The notes: a model not told the origin generated them from the letters alone. DNA of 64,000 nucleotides from Achromobacter agilis (GCF_900496965.1 NZ_UFQB01000008.1:164332-228331); one strand, 5' to 3'; counted from the first letter of the stretch, positions 55,121 to 63,905 are shown. Numbers and translations are program-made.

Positions 55121-55516
55121 TCAACTGCCGCCCGCGGGCAGCCATTCTTCCAACGTGACCTCGAACGTCATGCAGATCGGATTGGCCCCTGGCACGAACG
55201 CTCCTCCGTGTATCCGGCCTTGCGGATCAGCCACCACACCGGACAGAGATGCGACGAGCGAGCCGTCCGGCTGGGCCCTGACCTCGCCCGCGAGGCTGAC
55301 GATTTCCACCGCCGGCCCATTGAGGCAGCGATAGCCGCCGTCGCGCGCATACAGGCAGGCATCAACCAGGCTGCCCAGCGCCCCCCGGACGAACGCGTTG
55401 CGGAACCCTTGGGCAAGGCATAGTTTTTCCACGCCCTGCACCAGGTCCTCGTTGGGACCGATCCGCGCGTAGGCGACACGCCCCATGGTTCCAGTTTCGA
55501 TTTCAGGCGGGATCAT
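55121..55516 (-). CDS. DUF296/PPC-domain protein (second of tandem pair)
   Basis: Protein of 131 residues in the DUF296 (PPC, plants-and-prokaryotes-conserved) fold: RVAYARIGPNEDLVQGVEKLCLAQGFRNAFVRGALGSL is the standard N-terminal half, then GPAVEIVSLAGEV, SGVVADPQGRIHGGAF and EVTLEEW. The fold is trimeric and often called DNA-binding by analogy with plant AHL proteins, which is unproven in bacteria. His in IHGGAF may be part of a metal or ligand site. ATG at 55516 has GGAG nine bases upstream; ATG at 55531 is possible. It overlaps the preceding gene, another DUF296 member. Confidence 0.8.
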   Translation of the reverse strand: MIPPEIETGTMGRVAYARIGPNEDLVQGVEKLCLAQGFRNAFVRGALGSLVDACLYARDGGYRCLNGPAVEIVSLAGEVRAQPDGSLVASLSGVVADPQGRIHGGAFVPGANPICMTFEVTLEEWLPAGGS

Positions 55517-56084
55517 GGTCTTCGGCTCCATGGGGTTGCAGCAAACGCAAGTTGGTTTCGGCGTCGTAGGTCGCTCGCAGCTCGAATCCGTCCAGCGCCG
55601 TCACCAGCACGGAAATAGGCGACGGCCCAATGATCGTGGTCTGCGCGATGATGTGCCCGCCCAGCGGTTCTCCGCCCGCGTTGCAAAACGCCGCATGGCA
55701 ATGCACCAATGCCCCGCCGGCGTCGGTCTTGCCCAACGTGGCGTTACCGAAGATCAGGTATGCCGGTCCCGCTGAAATGGGTTCGGTATAGGCCACCACC
55801 CGATGGTGCGCGGGATCAGGCGGAGCGGTGCAGTAGTCAAGGTGGCTGAAGGCGCCCCCCAGCAAAGTCATCGAGGCATTCGCGACGCCAGCGCTGGCCA
55901 GCACGCCGACCAACGAGTCGTACAAGCTGGCGCCCGGCTGCAGGGCCAGCCGGAAATGACGGCCTTGCCGCGCGCTGCGGCTATGGATGCGCACCGGGTT
56001 GAATGCCCCCGGATGTATCAATGTTCTAGGACGGGGCAATGCGTGTGATCCCCGCAACGAACGATCCACGGTGGTGGTTCGCAT
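55503..56084 (-). CDS. DUF296/PPC-domain protein (first of tandem pair)
   Basis: Protein of 193 residues with a DUF296-like domain after a 45-residue Arg-rich N-terminus: RLALQPGASLYDSLVGVLASAGVANASMTLLGGAF, GPAYLIFGNATLG, ALVHCHAAFCNAGGEPLGGHI and VTALDGFEL. His residues in VHCHAAF and GGHI could form a ligand pocket. The two DUF296 genes overlap by 14 bases and probably give a hetero-oligomer. They lie between an SDR gene and the dioxygenase operon on the same strand; role in the pathway is unknown. GGAG lies nine bases before the ATG. Confidence 0.8.
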   Translation of the reverse strand: MRTTTVDRSLRGSHALPRPRTLIHPGAFNPVRIHSRSARQGRHFRLALQPGASLYDSLVGVLASAGVANASMTLLGGAFSHLDYCTAPPDPAHHRVVAYTEPISAGPAYLIFGNATLGKTDAGGALVHCHAAFCNAGGEPLGGHIIAQTTIIGPSPISVLVTALDGFELRATYDAETNLRLLQPHGAEDHDPA

Positions 56085-56159
56085 GGTCTGGACTCCGTGC
56101 GCTTGTGGCGCGATAGGTGGAATCGGAAAGCGTGGGCGTATCGGCGTCGACGGCCAGGG

Positions 56160-56924
56160 TCAGTGCACGGCAGGCAGCATGCCAGCGGCGGTGAACCCGC
56201 CATCCACGCAGATGACCTGGCCCGTCACATAGCTGGATTGGGCTTCGTCCAGCAGCCAGCTGATGGTTCCGTTCAGTTCTTCGGGCGTGGCGTAGCGGTG
56301 CTGCGGCACAACCTGGCGCCAGGCGGCGCGGGCCGTCTCGGTGTGCATTTGCCCCACAAGCGGCGTCTCGATGGGTCCCGGCGCCACGGCGTTCACGCGG
56401 ATGCCATAAGCGGCCAGCTCCACGGCCATGACACGCGTCAGCGTCACCACGCCGCCCTTGGAGGCGCCGTAGGCCGCGCGGCCGGCGTTGCCCCGGATGC
56501 CGGATACGGACGCAATGTTGACGATGGAGCCTCGCCGGCGCTCGCGCATGCGCCGCGCCGCTTCGCGCGCCACCACGAAGGACCCGACAAGATTGACCTC
56601 GAGGATGCGCCGCAGCAAGGCTGCATCGGTATCGAGAAACGGCACGTCGCGGCCAATCCCCGCCGAGTTCACCAGGCCCGATATCGGCCCGAAATCCTGT
56701 TCCAACCGAGCCATCGCCGCCACCACCTGCGCCTCGTCGGAAACATCCAGCCGCACGCAGCCCAAGCGGCCCGCGGGCGCCATTTCCCGGACTTCGTCCA
56801 ATCGTTCCTGCGAAACATCGGCCACCAGCACCTTGCGTCCTGCGTCCAACAGACCGCGCGCCACGGCCAGGCCGATACCCGACGCCCCGCCCGTGACCAG
56901 AATTGCCTCTTGCGCCATATTCAT
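56160..56924 (-). CDS. Short-chain dehydrogenase/reductase
   Basis: Classical SDR of 254 residues: TGGASGIGLAVA near residue 10, NSAGIG near 82, Ser in NIASVSGIRG and YGASKGG with Tyr/Lys near 148; the Asp in LVADVS favours NAD. GAGGAGACAGGATC before the ATG at 56924 is a good ribosome site. It follows the CoA-ligase gene by 38 bases, so a hydroxyacyl-CoA or cyclic alcohol intermediate is a plausible substrate. Confidence 0.92.
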   Translation of the reverse strand: MNMAQEAILVTGGASGIGLAVARGLLDAGRKVLVADVSQERLDEVREMAPAGRLGCVRLDVSDEAQVVAAMARLEQDFGPISGLVNSAGIGRDVPFLDTDAALLRRILEVNLVGSFVVAREAARRMRERRRGSIVNIASVSGIRGNAGRAAYGASKGGVVTLTRVMAVELAAYGIRVNAVAPGPIETPLVGQMHTETARAAWRQVVPQHRYATPEELNGTISWLLDEAQSSYVTGQVICVDGGFTAAGMLPAVH

Positions 56925-56962
56925 GATCCTGTCTCCTCGTTGTTGTGGATAGCTACCGTTGT

Positions 56963-58624
56963 TCAGCATCCGTCCTGCCCGGCCGGAGCAAGGCAGCCAC
57001 GCTCATGCAGGGCGTCTCGCACCAGCTTCTTGGTGATCTTGCCGTACCCGGACCGTGGCAATTCCTCCCAGAAAAACACCTGGCGCGGCAGCTTGTAGCG
57101 TGCGATGCGCGGCGCCAGCCAGTCCAGCAACGCCTCCGGCTCCAGCACATGGCCGGGCCGCAACACGCAGACCATCACGCCCACCTCGCCCCAGGTTGGG
57201 TCCGGCACACCCAGTACCGCCGCTTCCGCCACGGCGGGGTGGGCCAGCACTTTTTCCTCGACCTCGCGCGGGTAGATGTTGGACCCGCCGGAGATATACA
57301 TATCGGACTGCCGCCCAGTGATATAGAGATAGCCCTCCTCGTCTTGAAAGCCCAGGTCGCCAGTGCGGAACCAACCGTTGCGGAAGGCCTTGGCATTGGC
57401 TTGCGGGTTGGCGTAATAGCCCGCGAACACGGCCGGTCCGCAAACGCAGATCTCGCCGGTCTGGCCCGCTGGCAGGAGACATCCAGCCTCGTCCTGGATG
57501 CTGACCTGCATGCCCGTTCGCTCGTACCCACACGTGCCGGCGCGCGCATCCGGCGCGTCGACAGCGCGATGCTGCGATGGCGGCAGCACCGTGATGTTGC
57601 CGGTTACTTCGCCCAACCCGAAGTACTGCACCAGTACGCCGCCCAGCTTTTCCAGTGCGCGTTTCTGATCTTCGCGATACATGGGAGCGCCGGCGTAGAT
57701 CACGTAGCGCAGGCTGCTGTGGTCGAACTCGTCCGCCGCAGGATGCTCCACCAGCATTTTCACGATCGTAGGCACGGTGAACATATTGGTCACCCTGTGG
57801 CGCTCGACCAGGCGCCACAGTTCGCCGGCATCGAAGCGCGCGCCTTCCGGCAGCACCGAACACGCGGCGCGTGCCACCTGAGTGAGGAAATGAATGCCTG
57901 CCCCATGGGACAGCGGCGCAACGACCAGGCTGACATCGTCTTCCGTCGTGCCTGGCATCAGATCGCACAAGTGATTCGTGATCACGAAAGCCATCTGGCC
58001 GTGCGTCAGCACGGCGGCCTTCGGATGCCCGGTAGTCCCGGAAGTAAAGAAGAACCAGCACGGATCGTCATAATCGACGTCCGCGCAGGCGAGCGGCGCG
58101 CCCGACAGGCGGGCCTCGATGAGCGTCGAGGTGTCGGCCTCGCCGAAGCTGCCCGGCCCCAACCGGGCCAGCAGCGCAAGGCTGGGCATCGCCCCAGCCA
58201 CCGCCGCCGCGTGACTGGGAGACTGCCCTTCGCAAAGAAAGGCTTTAATTCCCGCAGCCTGGGCCAGATAGACGGCCTCGTCGGGCGAGATGCGAAAGTT
58301 GGTCGGAACCCAGACGGCCCCCAGACGCAGCACGGCAAACAGGGTTTCAACGAATTCGAAACTGTTGCGGGAATGCACCAGCACTCTGTCGCCTTTGCCG
58401 ATGCCGCGCTCCGACAGCGCCTGCGCCAGCGCAGCCGTGCGCGCGTCCAGCTCGCGCCAGCTGAGACGGGCATCGCCGCACAGCAGCGCTGTGCGTACCG
58501 GGTGGCGACGCGCTGCCTGGACCAGGAAATGCGCCAGGTTCATCGTCCTGCGCGATGCCGGGGCCACGCCGCCTCGTGGCGCCGCCACATCGGTCGCGAC
58601 CGCAAAATCGGGACGGCCGCTCAT
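56963..58624 (-). CDS. AMP-forming acyl-CoA synthetase
   Basis: ANL-family enzyme of 553 residues: P-loop FFTSGTTGHPKAAVLTHGQM near 190, YFGLGEVTGN, RTGDLGFQD, hinge GRQSDMYISGGSNIYPREVEE near 435 and the catalytic Lys in RSGYGKITKKLV close to the C-terminus. A 25-residue N-terminal extension rich in Ala/Arg precedes the fold, and a Met at 28 could be an alternative start. The ATG overlaps the thiolase stop by four bases. Related to the ligase at 26.7 kb; each sits beside a thiolase. Confidence 0.9.
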   Translation of the reverse strand: MSGRPDFAVATDVAAPRGGVAPASRRTMNLAHFLVQAARRHPVRTALLCGDARLSWRELDARTAALAQALSERGIGKGDRVLVHSRNSFEFVETLFAVLRLGAVWVPTNFRISPDEAVYLAQAAGIKAFLCEGQSPSHAAAVAGAMPSLALLARLGPGSFGEADTSTLIEARLSGAPLACADVDYDDPCWFFFTSGTTGHPKAAVLTHGQMAFVITNHLCDLMPGTTEDDVSLVVAPLSHGAGIHFLTQVARAACSVLPEGARFDAGELWRLVERHRVTNMFTVPTIVKMLVEHPAADEFDHSSLRYVIYAGAPMYREDQKRALEKLGGVLVQYFGLGEVTGNITVLPPSQHRAVDAPDARAGTCGYERTGMQVSIQDEAGCLLPAGQTGEICVCGPAVFAGYYANPQANAKAFRNGWFRTGDLGFQDEEGYLYITGRQSDMYISGGSNIYPREVEEKVLAHPAVAEAAVLGVPDPTWGEVGVMVCVLRPGHVLEPEALLDWLAPRIARYKLPRQVFFWEELPRSGYGKITKKLVRDALHERGCLAPAGQDGC

Positions 58625-59793
58625 TTGACGCGCTCCAGGATGCTGACGTAGTTGGCAACGGCAGCGCCGCCCATATTGAACACGCCCGCCAAGGCCGCGC
58701 CGGGTACCTGCATGCCCTGCGCCTCTCCCATCAGTTGCAGGCAGGCCATGACGTGCATGGATACGCCCGTCGCTCCCACCGGATGCCCTTTGGCCTTCAG
58801 GCCGCCCGATGGGTTCACCGGCAACCGGCCGCCTTTCTGGACCCAGCCTTCCTCCAAGGCCCGTGCGCCCTGCCCCCGTGGGGCCAATCCCATGGCTTCA
58901 TACTCGATCAGCTCGGCGATGGTGAAGCAATCATGCGTCTCCACGAAGCTCAGATCGTCCAGCGTCGCCCCGGCGTCGGTCAGCGCCTCGCGCCACGCAC
59001 GCGCAGCCCCCTCGAAAGCAATTGGGTCGCGCCGGCTGAGCGGCAGGATGTCGTTGGCCTGCCGCCGCGCCCGGAAGGCGATGGCACGGCGCAGGCCCGC
59101 CGCGGTTTCCTCATCGGCAAGCACCAGCGCCGCCGCGCCATCCGAAATCAGCGAGCAATCGGTGCGCCGCAGCGGTGCGGCAACGTAGGGGTTCTTTTCC
59201 GTGACGGTGTTGCAGAACTCGAAACCCAGGTCCTTGCGGATCTGCGCGTAGGGATTGTCGACGCCGTTCTTATGATTCTTGGCGGCGATGCGTGCCAGCG
59301 TTTCGCTCTGGTCTCCGTGGCGCTCGAAGTATGCTGCGGCAATGCGGCCGAACACGCCGGCGAATCCGCCTGCAATTTGCGCTTCTTCCTTGCGGTAACT
59401 GGCATTGAGCAGAATGTCCCCGATCTCGGCGGTAGGACGCGAAGTCATTTTCTCGGCGCCTACGACCAGCGCGACGCGCCCCCTCCCTGCTTCGATGAAG
59501 TCCATCGCCGCATACAGCGCCGCGGATCCTGTCGCGCAGGCGTTCTCCAGACGAGCCGCCGGCACCTGCGCCAACGCTGGATGCGCCAAGGCCACCAGCG
59601 CTCCCTGGAAATCCTGCTTCTGAAAGCCGCTGTTCATGACGCCGGCATATATGCCATCCACCGCGTCGGGGCTGATGCCTGCATGCTCCAGGGCTGCGCC
59701 GGACACCCGGGCCATGAGGCTCTCGGTGTCAGGGTCGTCGAGTTTGCCGAATGGGATGTGCGACCACCCCACGATGACGGCACGCTTGCTCAT
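58621..59793 (-). CDS. Thiolase-family protein
   Basis: Protein of 390 residues with nucleophile Cys86 in LENACATGSAAL, His in VETHDCFTIAE and GLKAKGHPVGATG, and a C-terminal NMGGAAVANYV loop. It belongs to the non-decarboxylating SCP-x/acetyl-CoA acetyltransferase-like group, which removes acetyl-CoA or propionyl-CoA from beta-ketoacyl-CoA. Operon order thiolase-ligase-SDR suggests side-chain shortening of an acid taken up by the divergent TRAP system. Confidence 0.9.
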   Translation of the reverse strand: MSKRAVIVGWSHIPFGKLDDPDTESLMARVSGAALEHAGISPDAVDGIYAGVMNSGFQKQDFQGALVALAHPALAQVPAARLENACATGSAALYAAMDFIEAGRGRVALVVGAEKMTSRPTAEIGDILLNASYRKEEAQIAGGFAGVFGRIAAAYFERHGDQSETLARIAAKNHKNGVDNPYAQIRKDLGFEFCNTVTEKNPYVAAPLRRTDCSLISDGAAALVLADEETAAGLRRAIAFRARRQANDILPLSRRDPIAFEGAARAWREALTDAGATLDDLSFVETHDCFTIAELIEYEAMGLAPRGQGARALEEGWVQKGGRLPVNPSGGLKAKGHPVGATGVSMHVMACLQLMGEAQGMQVPGAALAGVFNMGGAAVANYVSILERVK

Positions 59794-59835
59794 TGCTGTC
59801 TCCTCAAATGGCGCCCCGGCCGCCCGTACGGCGGA

Positions 59836-60663
59836 TCAGGGCTTGGGCTTGGGGACCGGCGGGCGCACCCGCGCTTCGCGGCCCCCGGGATTGGCCTGCG
59901 CGAGCAGGCGTTTGGCCTCGCGGGACAACAGCTTGGCCAACTGGAACTGCCTTTCCTCGTCCATACGCGACTCGACCGCGGCGATGCTCAGCGCGCCCAG
60001 CACATGCCCCTGCTCATCACGCAGCGGCATACCGATGCCCCACGAACCCGGCACCACCAGGCCGCGGTTGACGGCATAGCCCTGCTCCCGGGCTTCTTCC
60101 ACGAGGGTTCGGATGAGCGGAACCGTGTAATGGGGATAGCGCCGCGCGATCAAGGCGGCATTGCCTTGCAGACACGCCTCGACGTCATCGTCGGGCAGCG
60201 CCGCCAGGATGGCCAGGCTGCCGGCGCCAATGCCCAGCGGGTGGCGGTCTCCTGGCAACAGGACGTGGGTCTTCAACGGGTAATCGCCGTCTTCACGCAG
60301 CACGCAGACTGCAAATACGTCGCGCCGCAGCGAAAAGAAGGCTGAATCGCCGCACTCATGCGCCAGCCGCGCAACCACGGGAGCAGCCAATCGGTTGATG
60401 CCGAAACGCTCGCTAGCGATGTTGCCCAGCACATGGCATTCCGGCCCGAGGAAATAGCGGCGGGTGACCGGGTCCTGTTCCACCATGCCCTCGGCGGTCA
60501 GCGCCGCCAGGATACGGTGCACGGTCGGCTTGCTCATTCCGGTATCGCGTGTCAGCGCCAGCAGGCCCGCGCCTTCGCCGCGCATGCGCGATACACCACG
60601 CAGCACCAGCATGGCCCGCGAAATCGCCTGAGCGCCACCGACCTGCGATGAAGTTTCTGCCAC
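59836..60663 (-). CDS. IclR-family transcriptional regulator
   Basis: Protein of 275 residues: winged HTH at about 12-75 (AISRAMLVLRGVSRM, LLALTRDTGMSKPTVHRILAAL, RRYFLGPECHVLG) and an IclR effector domain with CVLREDGDYPLKTHVLLPGDRHPLGIGAGSLA. A GTG start at 60663 is chosen: GGAG lies just upstream and the perfect operator 60689-60705 then falls in the leader. A start at an ATG at 60729 would place that operator inside the coding region and add 22 Lys/Gly-rich residues. It is divergent from the TRAP operon and upstream of the thiolase operon on its own strand. Confidence 0.9.
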   Translation of the reverse strand: MAETSSQVGGAQAISRAMLVLRGVSRMRGEGAGLLALTRDTGMSKPTVHRILAALTAEGMVEQDPVTRRYFLGPECHVLGNIASERFGINRLAAPVVARLAHECGDSAFFSLRRDVFAVCVLREDGDYPLKTHVLLPGDRHPLGIGAGSLAILAALPDDDVEACLQGNAALIARRYPHYTVPLIRTLVEEAREQGYAVNRGLVVPGSWGIGMPLRDEQGHVLGALSIAAVESRMDEERQFQLAKLLSREAKRLLAQANPGGREARVRPPVPKPKP

Positions 60664-60688
60664 GCCGTCTCCGTCTGATTTTTTAGCT

Positions 60689-60705
60689 GGTCCATTTTGT
60701 GGACC
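60689..60705. promoter_or_regulatory. IclR operator, site 1
   Basis: GGTCCA and TGGACC separated by five bases, extended by one further pair (T/A) on each side. It lies 26 bases before the IclR GTG and has the same geometry as site 2, consistent with autoregulation. Confidence 0.8.
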
Positions 60706-60797
60706 ATAAGTCTTGTCTTGTTTTTTCATTCTGCACCAGTTTTAGAGATTTACGCTAGAGAATCAATGTGATTAAATGAATTTAAGGGTAGTACATA

Positions 60798-60814
60798 GGT
60801 CCATATAATGGACC
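60798..60814 (+). promoter_or_regulatory. IclR operator, site 2, with embedded -10 box of the TRAP promoter
   Basis: GGTCCA and TGGACC again flank five bases. The centre spells a consensus TATAAT at 60804-60809, oriented toward the TRAP genes and 93 bases before their first ATG. Binding here would cover the -10 element, so IclR should repress the TRAP operon from this site. No good -35 is seen about 17 bases upstream (TTTAAG). Confidence 0.8.
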
Positions 60815-60901
60815 GCATGCAAAGATAAAGCAAGAAGCCTGGCAAGGCGCTTTATCCAGCATCCCTCGAAGGAAGCCGGATCTCATAACCAAGGAGACAG
60901 C

Positions 60902-61915
60902 ATGGACACGACTCGACGCAAACTCATGAGCGCTGCGGGAGGCGGCGCGCTTCTGGCCCTGGCGCCGTTCCAGCGGACGCTGGCCGCGCCGCAATACCGC
61001 TACAAGTACGCCAACAACCTACCCCCCGCGCACCCCATGAACGTGCGCGCCAATGAGGCCGCGCAGAACATCCTGCGCGATACCGGAGGCCGCTTCGAAC
61101 TGGCCATATTCCCCAGCAGCCAACTGGGTTCCGACACCGACACGCTCAGCCAATTGCGGGCCGGCGCTGTCGAATTCTTCACGCTGTCGGGCCTGATCCT
61201 CTCCACACTGGTGCCCGCCGCCTCCATCAGCGGAATCGGCTTCGCGTTTCCAGACTACGGCACCGTCTGGAAGGCCATGGACGGCGAACTCGGGGCACAC
61301 ATCCGGCGCGAAATCAATGGCAAGGGCCTGTTCGTCATGGACCGCATCTGGGACAACGGTTTCCGCCAGGTGACCACCAGTTCGCGCGCCATCGCGAGCC
61401 CCGACGACTTCCGAGACCTGAAAATCCGCGTGCCCGTCAGCCCGCTCTGGACATCGATGTTCAAGGCACTGGGCTCGTCGCCGGCCAGCATCAATTTCAA
61501 CGAAACCTATTCTTCGCTACAAACCCGCGTGGTCGACGCGCAGGAAAATCCTCTTGCCATCATCCAGACCGCCAAGTTCTATGAGGTGCAGAAATACTGC
61601 TCCATGACCAACCACATGTGGGACGGCTTCTGGTTCCTGGGTAACCGCCGCGCATGGGAAAAATTGCCGGCAGACATCCGCGAAGTCGTCGCCAAGCACA
61701 TCAACGCGGCCGGCATGGCGGAACGCGCGGACGTGCTGGCGCTTAACAATCAACTGCAGGCCAAGCTGGCCGAAGAAGGCCTGGCTTTCAACACGCCCGA
61801 CCCCGCCCCTATCCGCGAATCGCTGCGCAAAGCGGGCTTCTATGAGGGCTGGAAGCAGAAGTACGGCGAAAAGGCATGGAGCCTGCTCGAACAATCCGTG
61901 GGGAGCCTGTCATGA
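60902..61915 (+). CDS. TRAP transporter substrate-binding protein (DctP type)
   Basis: Periplasmic protein of 337 residues with a Tat-like signal (TTRRKLMSAAGGG, cleavage near TLAAP). The mature part follows DctP: KYANNLPPAHPMNVRANEAA, FPSSQLGSDTDTLSQLRAGAVEF, and the conserved Arg in LKIRVPVSP that binds a carboxylate. AAGGAGACAGC gives a strong start. It delivers an organic acid to the fused DctQM membrane protein. Controlled by the IclR-type operators upstream. Confidence 0.93.
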   Translation: MDTTRRKLMSAAGGGALLALAPFQRTLAAPQYRYKYANNLPPAHPMNVRANEAAQNILRDTGGRFELAIFPSSQLGSDTDTLSQLRAGAVEFFTLSGLILSTLVPAASISGIGFAFPDYGTVWKAMDGELGAHIRREINGKGLFVMDRIWDNGFRQVTTSSRAIASPDDFRDLKIRVPVSPLWTSMFKALGSSPASINFNETYSSLQTRVVDAQENPLAIIQTAKFYEVQKYCSMTNHMWDGFWFLGNRRAWEKLPADIREVVAKHINAAGMAERADVLALNNQLQAKLAEEGLAFNTPDPAPIRESLRKAGFYEGWKQKYGEKAWSLLEQSVGSLS

Positions 61916-63804
61916 GAGCCGCGATGACCCACCCGGCGGATATGCTGGCCGGCACGGAGGCGCCGCCGGGCGCCAGGCGCCCCTGGGCCGTCGCGGCCGA
62001 CAACGCGCTCGGGCACCTGGTGGAAATCCCCGCGGCCATCCTGGTGGTCGCCGAGATCATCATCCTGTTCTCGGGCATCGTGGCGCGCTACGCGCTGCAC
62101 GAACCGCTGGTATGGTCCGACGAACTGGCCTCCATTCTGTTCCTCTGGCTGGCGATGCTGGGCGCGGTCGTTGCCTTCCGGCGCGGCGAGCACATGCGCA
62201 TGGGCGCACTGGTCAACCGGGCTTCGCCCGCGACGCGGGCAGTGCTGGACATGGTGGCGGTAGCGGCCGCCCTGGCCTTCCTGCTCATGCTGCAGGCGCC
62301 CGGTTTCGAGTACGCCTCGGAGGAGCGTTATGTCACGACTGCCGCACTGGAGATTCCCAACGTCTGGCGCGCCGCGGCGCTGCCCGTGGGCACTGCCCTG
62401 ATGGCGCTGATTGCCCTGCTGCGGCTCGTTGAGCGTGCGCAATGGCGCATCACCGGGCTCGCGCTGCTTCTGGTCGGCGGCGTGGTGACGGCCATGGCCG
62501 CGTTGCAGCCCGTGTTCGCCAACCTGGGCAACCTGAACCTGCTCATTTTCTTTGTCGGTATCGTGGCGGCCACGGTATTCGCCGGCGTGCCGATCGCGTT
62601 TTCATTCGGCCTGGCCACGTTCGGCTATCTGTCGCTGACCACGGACGTGCCGATGATGGTCGTGGTCGGACGGATGGACGAAGGCATGTCCCACCTGATC
62701 CTGCTGGCGGTGCCCTTATTCGTGTTCCTGGGCGTCCTCATCGAAATGACAGGCATGGCCAAACGCATGGTTGCCTTCCTGGCCAGCCTGCTGGGGCACG
62801 TTCGAGGCGGACTGTCGTATGTGCTGATCGGCGCCATGTACGTAGTGTCGGGCATATCCGGCGCCAAGGCGGCGGACATGGCGGCGGTGGCCCCGGTACT
62901 GTTTCCGGAAATGCGCGAACGGGGCGCCGACGAGGGCAATCTGGTCGCCCTGCTGTCCGCCACGGGCGCGCAAACCGAAACGGTGCCACCTAGCCTCGTG
63001 CTCATCACCATCGGATCCGTCACGGGCGTATCGATCACCGCGCTTTTCACCGGCGGCCTGCTGCCTGGGCTGGTGCTGGGCGTGATGCTGTGCCTCGTCG
63101 TCTGGTGGCGCAACCGCCGCGAAGATCTGAGCGCGGTGCGCAAAGCCAGCGGCCGCCAGATCGGCCGCGCGCTGCTGGTCGCCTTGCCGGCGCTGGCACT
63201 GCCCTTCGTCATCCGCGCGGCAGTCGTCGAGGGCGTGGCCACGGCAACCGAGGTATCCACCATCGGCATCGTCTACGCCACGCTCGTCGGCCTGCTGGTC
63301 TACCGCTGTTTCGACCCCAAGCGGCTCAAGCCCATGCTGGTGGATACGGCCTGCCTGTCGGGCGCCATTCTTCTCATCATCGGCACGGCCACCAGCATGG
63401 CCTGGGCACTCACGCAATCCGGCTTCTCCACCCAGCTCGCCGCAACCATGGCTGGCCTGCCAGGCGGCGCAGCAACCTTCATGGCCGTTTCCATCGTCGC
63501 CTTTGTCATTCTGGGCAGCGTACTGGAAGGCATTCCCGCCATCGTGCTGTTCGGCCCCCTGCTATTCCCGATCGCACATCAGATGGGCATCCATGAGGTG
63601 CACTATGCCATGGTGGTCATCCTGTCGATGGGCCTCGGTCTTTTCGCACCGCCTTTCGGCGTGGGCTATTACGCCGCTTGCGCCATCGGCCGGGTCGCCC
63701 CCGAGGCAGGCATCCGGCCCATCATGGGATACTTGAGCTCCCTCGCGATCGGCATCGTCGTCATTGCCGCGATCCCCTGGATCTCCACGGGTTTCCTCAA
63801 ATAG
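61912..63804 (+). CDS. TRAP transporter fused permease (DctQM)
   Basis: Membrane protein of 630 residues. The first about 190 residues are a DctQ-type four-helix unit (YALHEPLVWSDELASILFLWLAMLGAVVAFRRGEHMRM is the family pattern), followed by a DctM-type domain from about 215 (GVPIAFSFGLATFGYL, SGAKAADMAAVAPVL, GLFAPPFGVGYYAAC). Such fusions are one normal variant of TRAP systems; the pair uses a sodium gradient. The ATG overlaps the binding-protein stop by four bases. Confidence 0.93.
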   Translation: MRAAMTHPADMLAGTEAPPGARRPWAVAADNALGHLVEIPAAILVVAEIIILFSGIVARYALHEPLVWSDELASILFLWLAMLGAVVAFRRGEHMRMGALVNRASPATRAVLDMVAVAAALAFLLMLQAPGFEYASEERYVTTAALEIPNVWRAAALPVGTALMALIALLRLVERAQWRITGLALLLVGGVVTAMAALQPVFANLGNLNLLIFFVGIVAATVFAGVPIAFSFGLATFGYLSLTTDVPMMVVVGRMDEGMSHLILLAVPLFVFLGVLIEMTGMAKRMVAFLASLLGHVRGGLSYVLIGAMYVVSGISGAKAADMAAVAPVLFPEMRERGADEGNLVALLSATGAQTETVPPSLVLITIGSVTGVSITALFTGGLLPGLVLGVMLCLVVWWRNRREDLSAVRKASGRQIGRALLVALPALALPFVIRAAVVEGVATATEVSTIGIVYATLVGLLVYRCFDPKRLKPMLVDTACLSGAILLIIGTATSMAWALTQSGFSTQLAATMAGLPGGAATFMAVSIVAFVILGSVLEGIPAIVLFGPLLFPIAHQMGIHEVHYAMVVILSMGLGLFAPPFGVGYYAACAIGRVAPEAGIRPIMGYLSSLAIGIVVIAAIPWISTGFLK

Positions 63805-63810
63805 CCCACC

Positions 63811-63841
63811 GGCCGGGCGCAGCCGCTTGGCGCGCCCGGCC
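63811..63841 (+). terminator. GC-rich hairpin after the TRAP operon
   Basis: GGCCGGGCG and CGCCCGGCC form a nine-pair stem with a 13-base loop seven bases after the stop codon. No T-run follows, so it may be a weak terminator or message-stabilising hairpin. Confidence 0.55.
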
Positions 63842-63846
63842 AGCAT

Positions 63847-63879
63847 AAATCTCGGATAGAACTAAATTTATCGAGATTT
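63847..63879. promoter_or_regulatory. GntR-type operator before the edge regulator
   Basis: AAATCTCG and CGAGATTT separated by exactly 17 bases, 27 bases before the start of the next gene. It is the twin of the site at 55002-55038; even the inner flank TAT before the right arm is shared. Probable autoregulatory site. Confidence 0.75.
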
Positions 63880-63905
63880 TCTTGGCCTGGTGCTAAAGTA
63901 CTTCC

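Noticed and set aside
60663..60729. Longer IclR N-terminus starting at an ATG at 60729
   Set aside because: It has no ribosome site, adds a Lys/Gly-rich non-homologous tail and would bury a perfect operator in coding sequence; the GTG at 60663 has GGAG.
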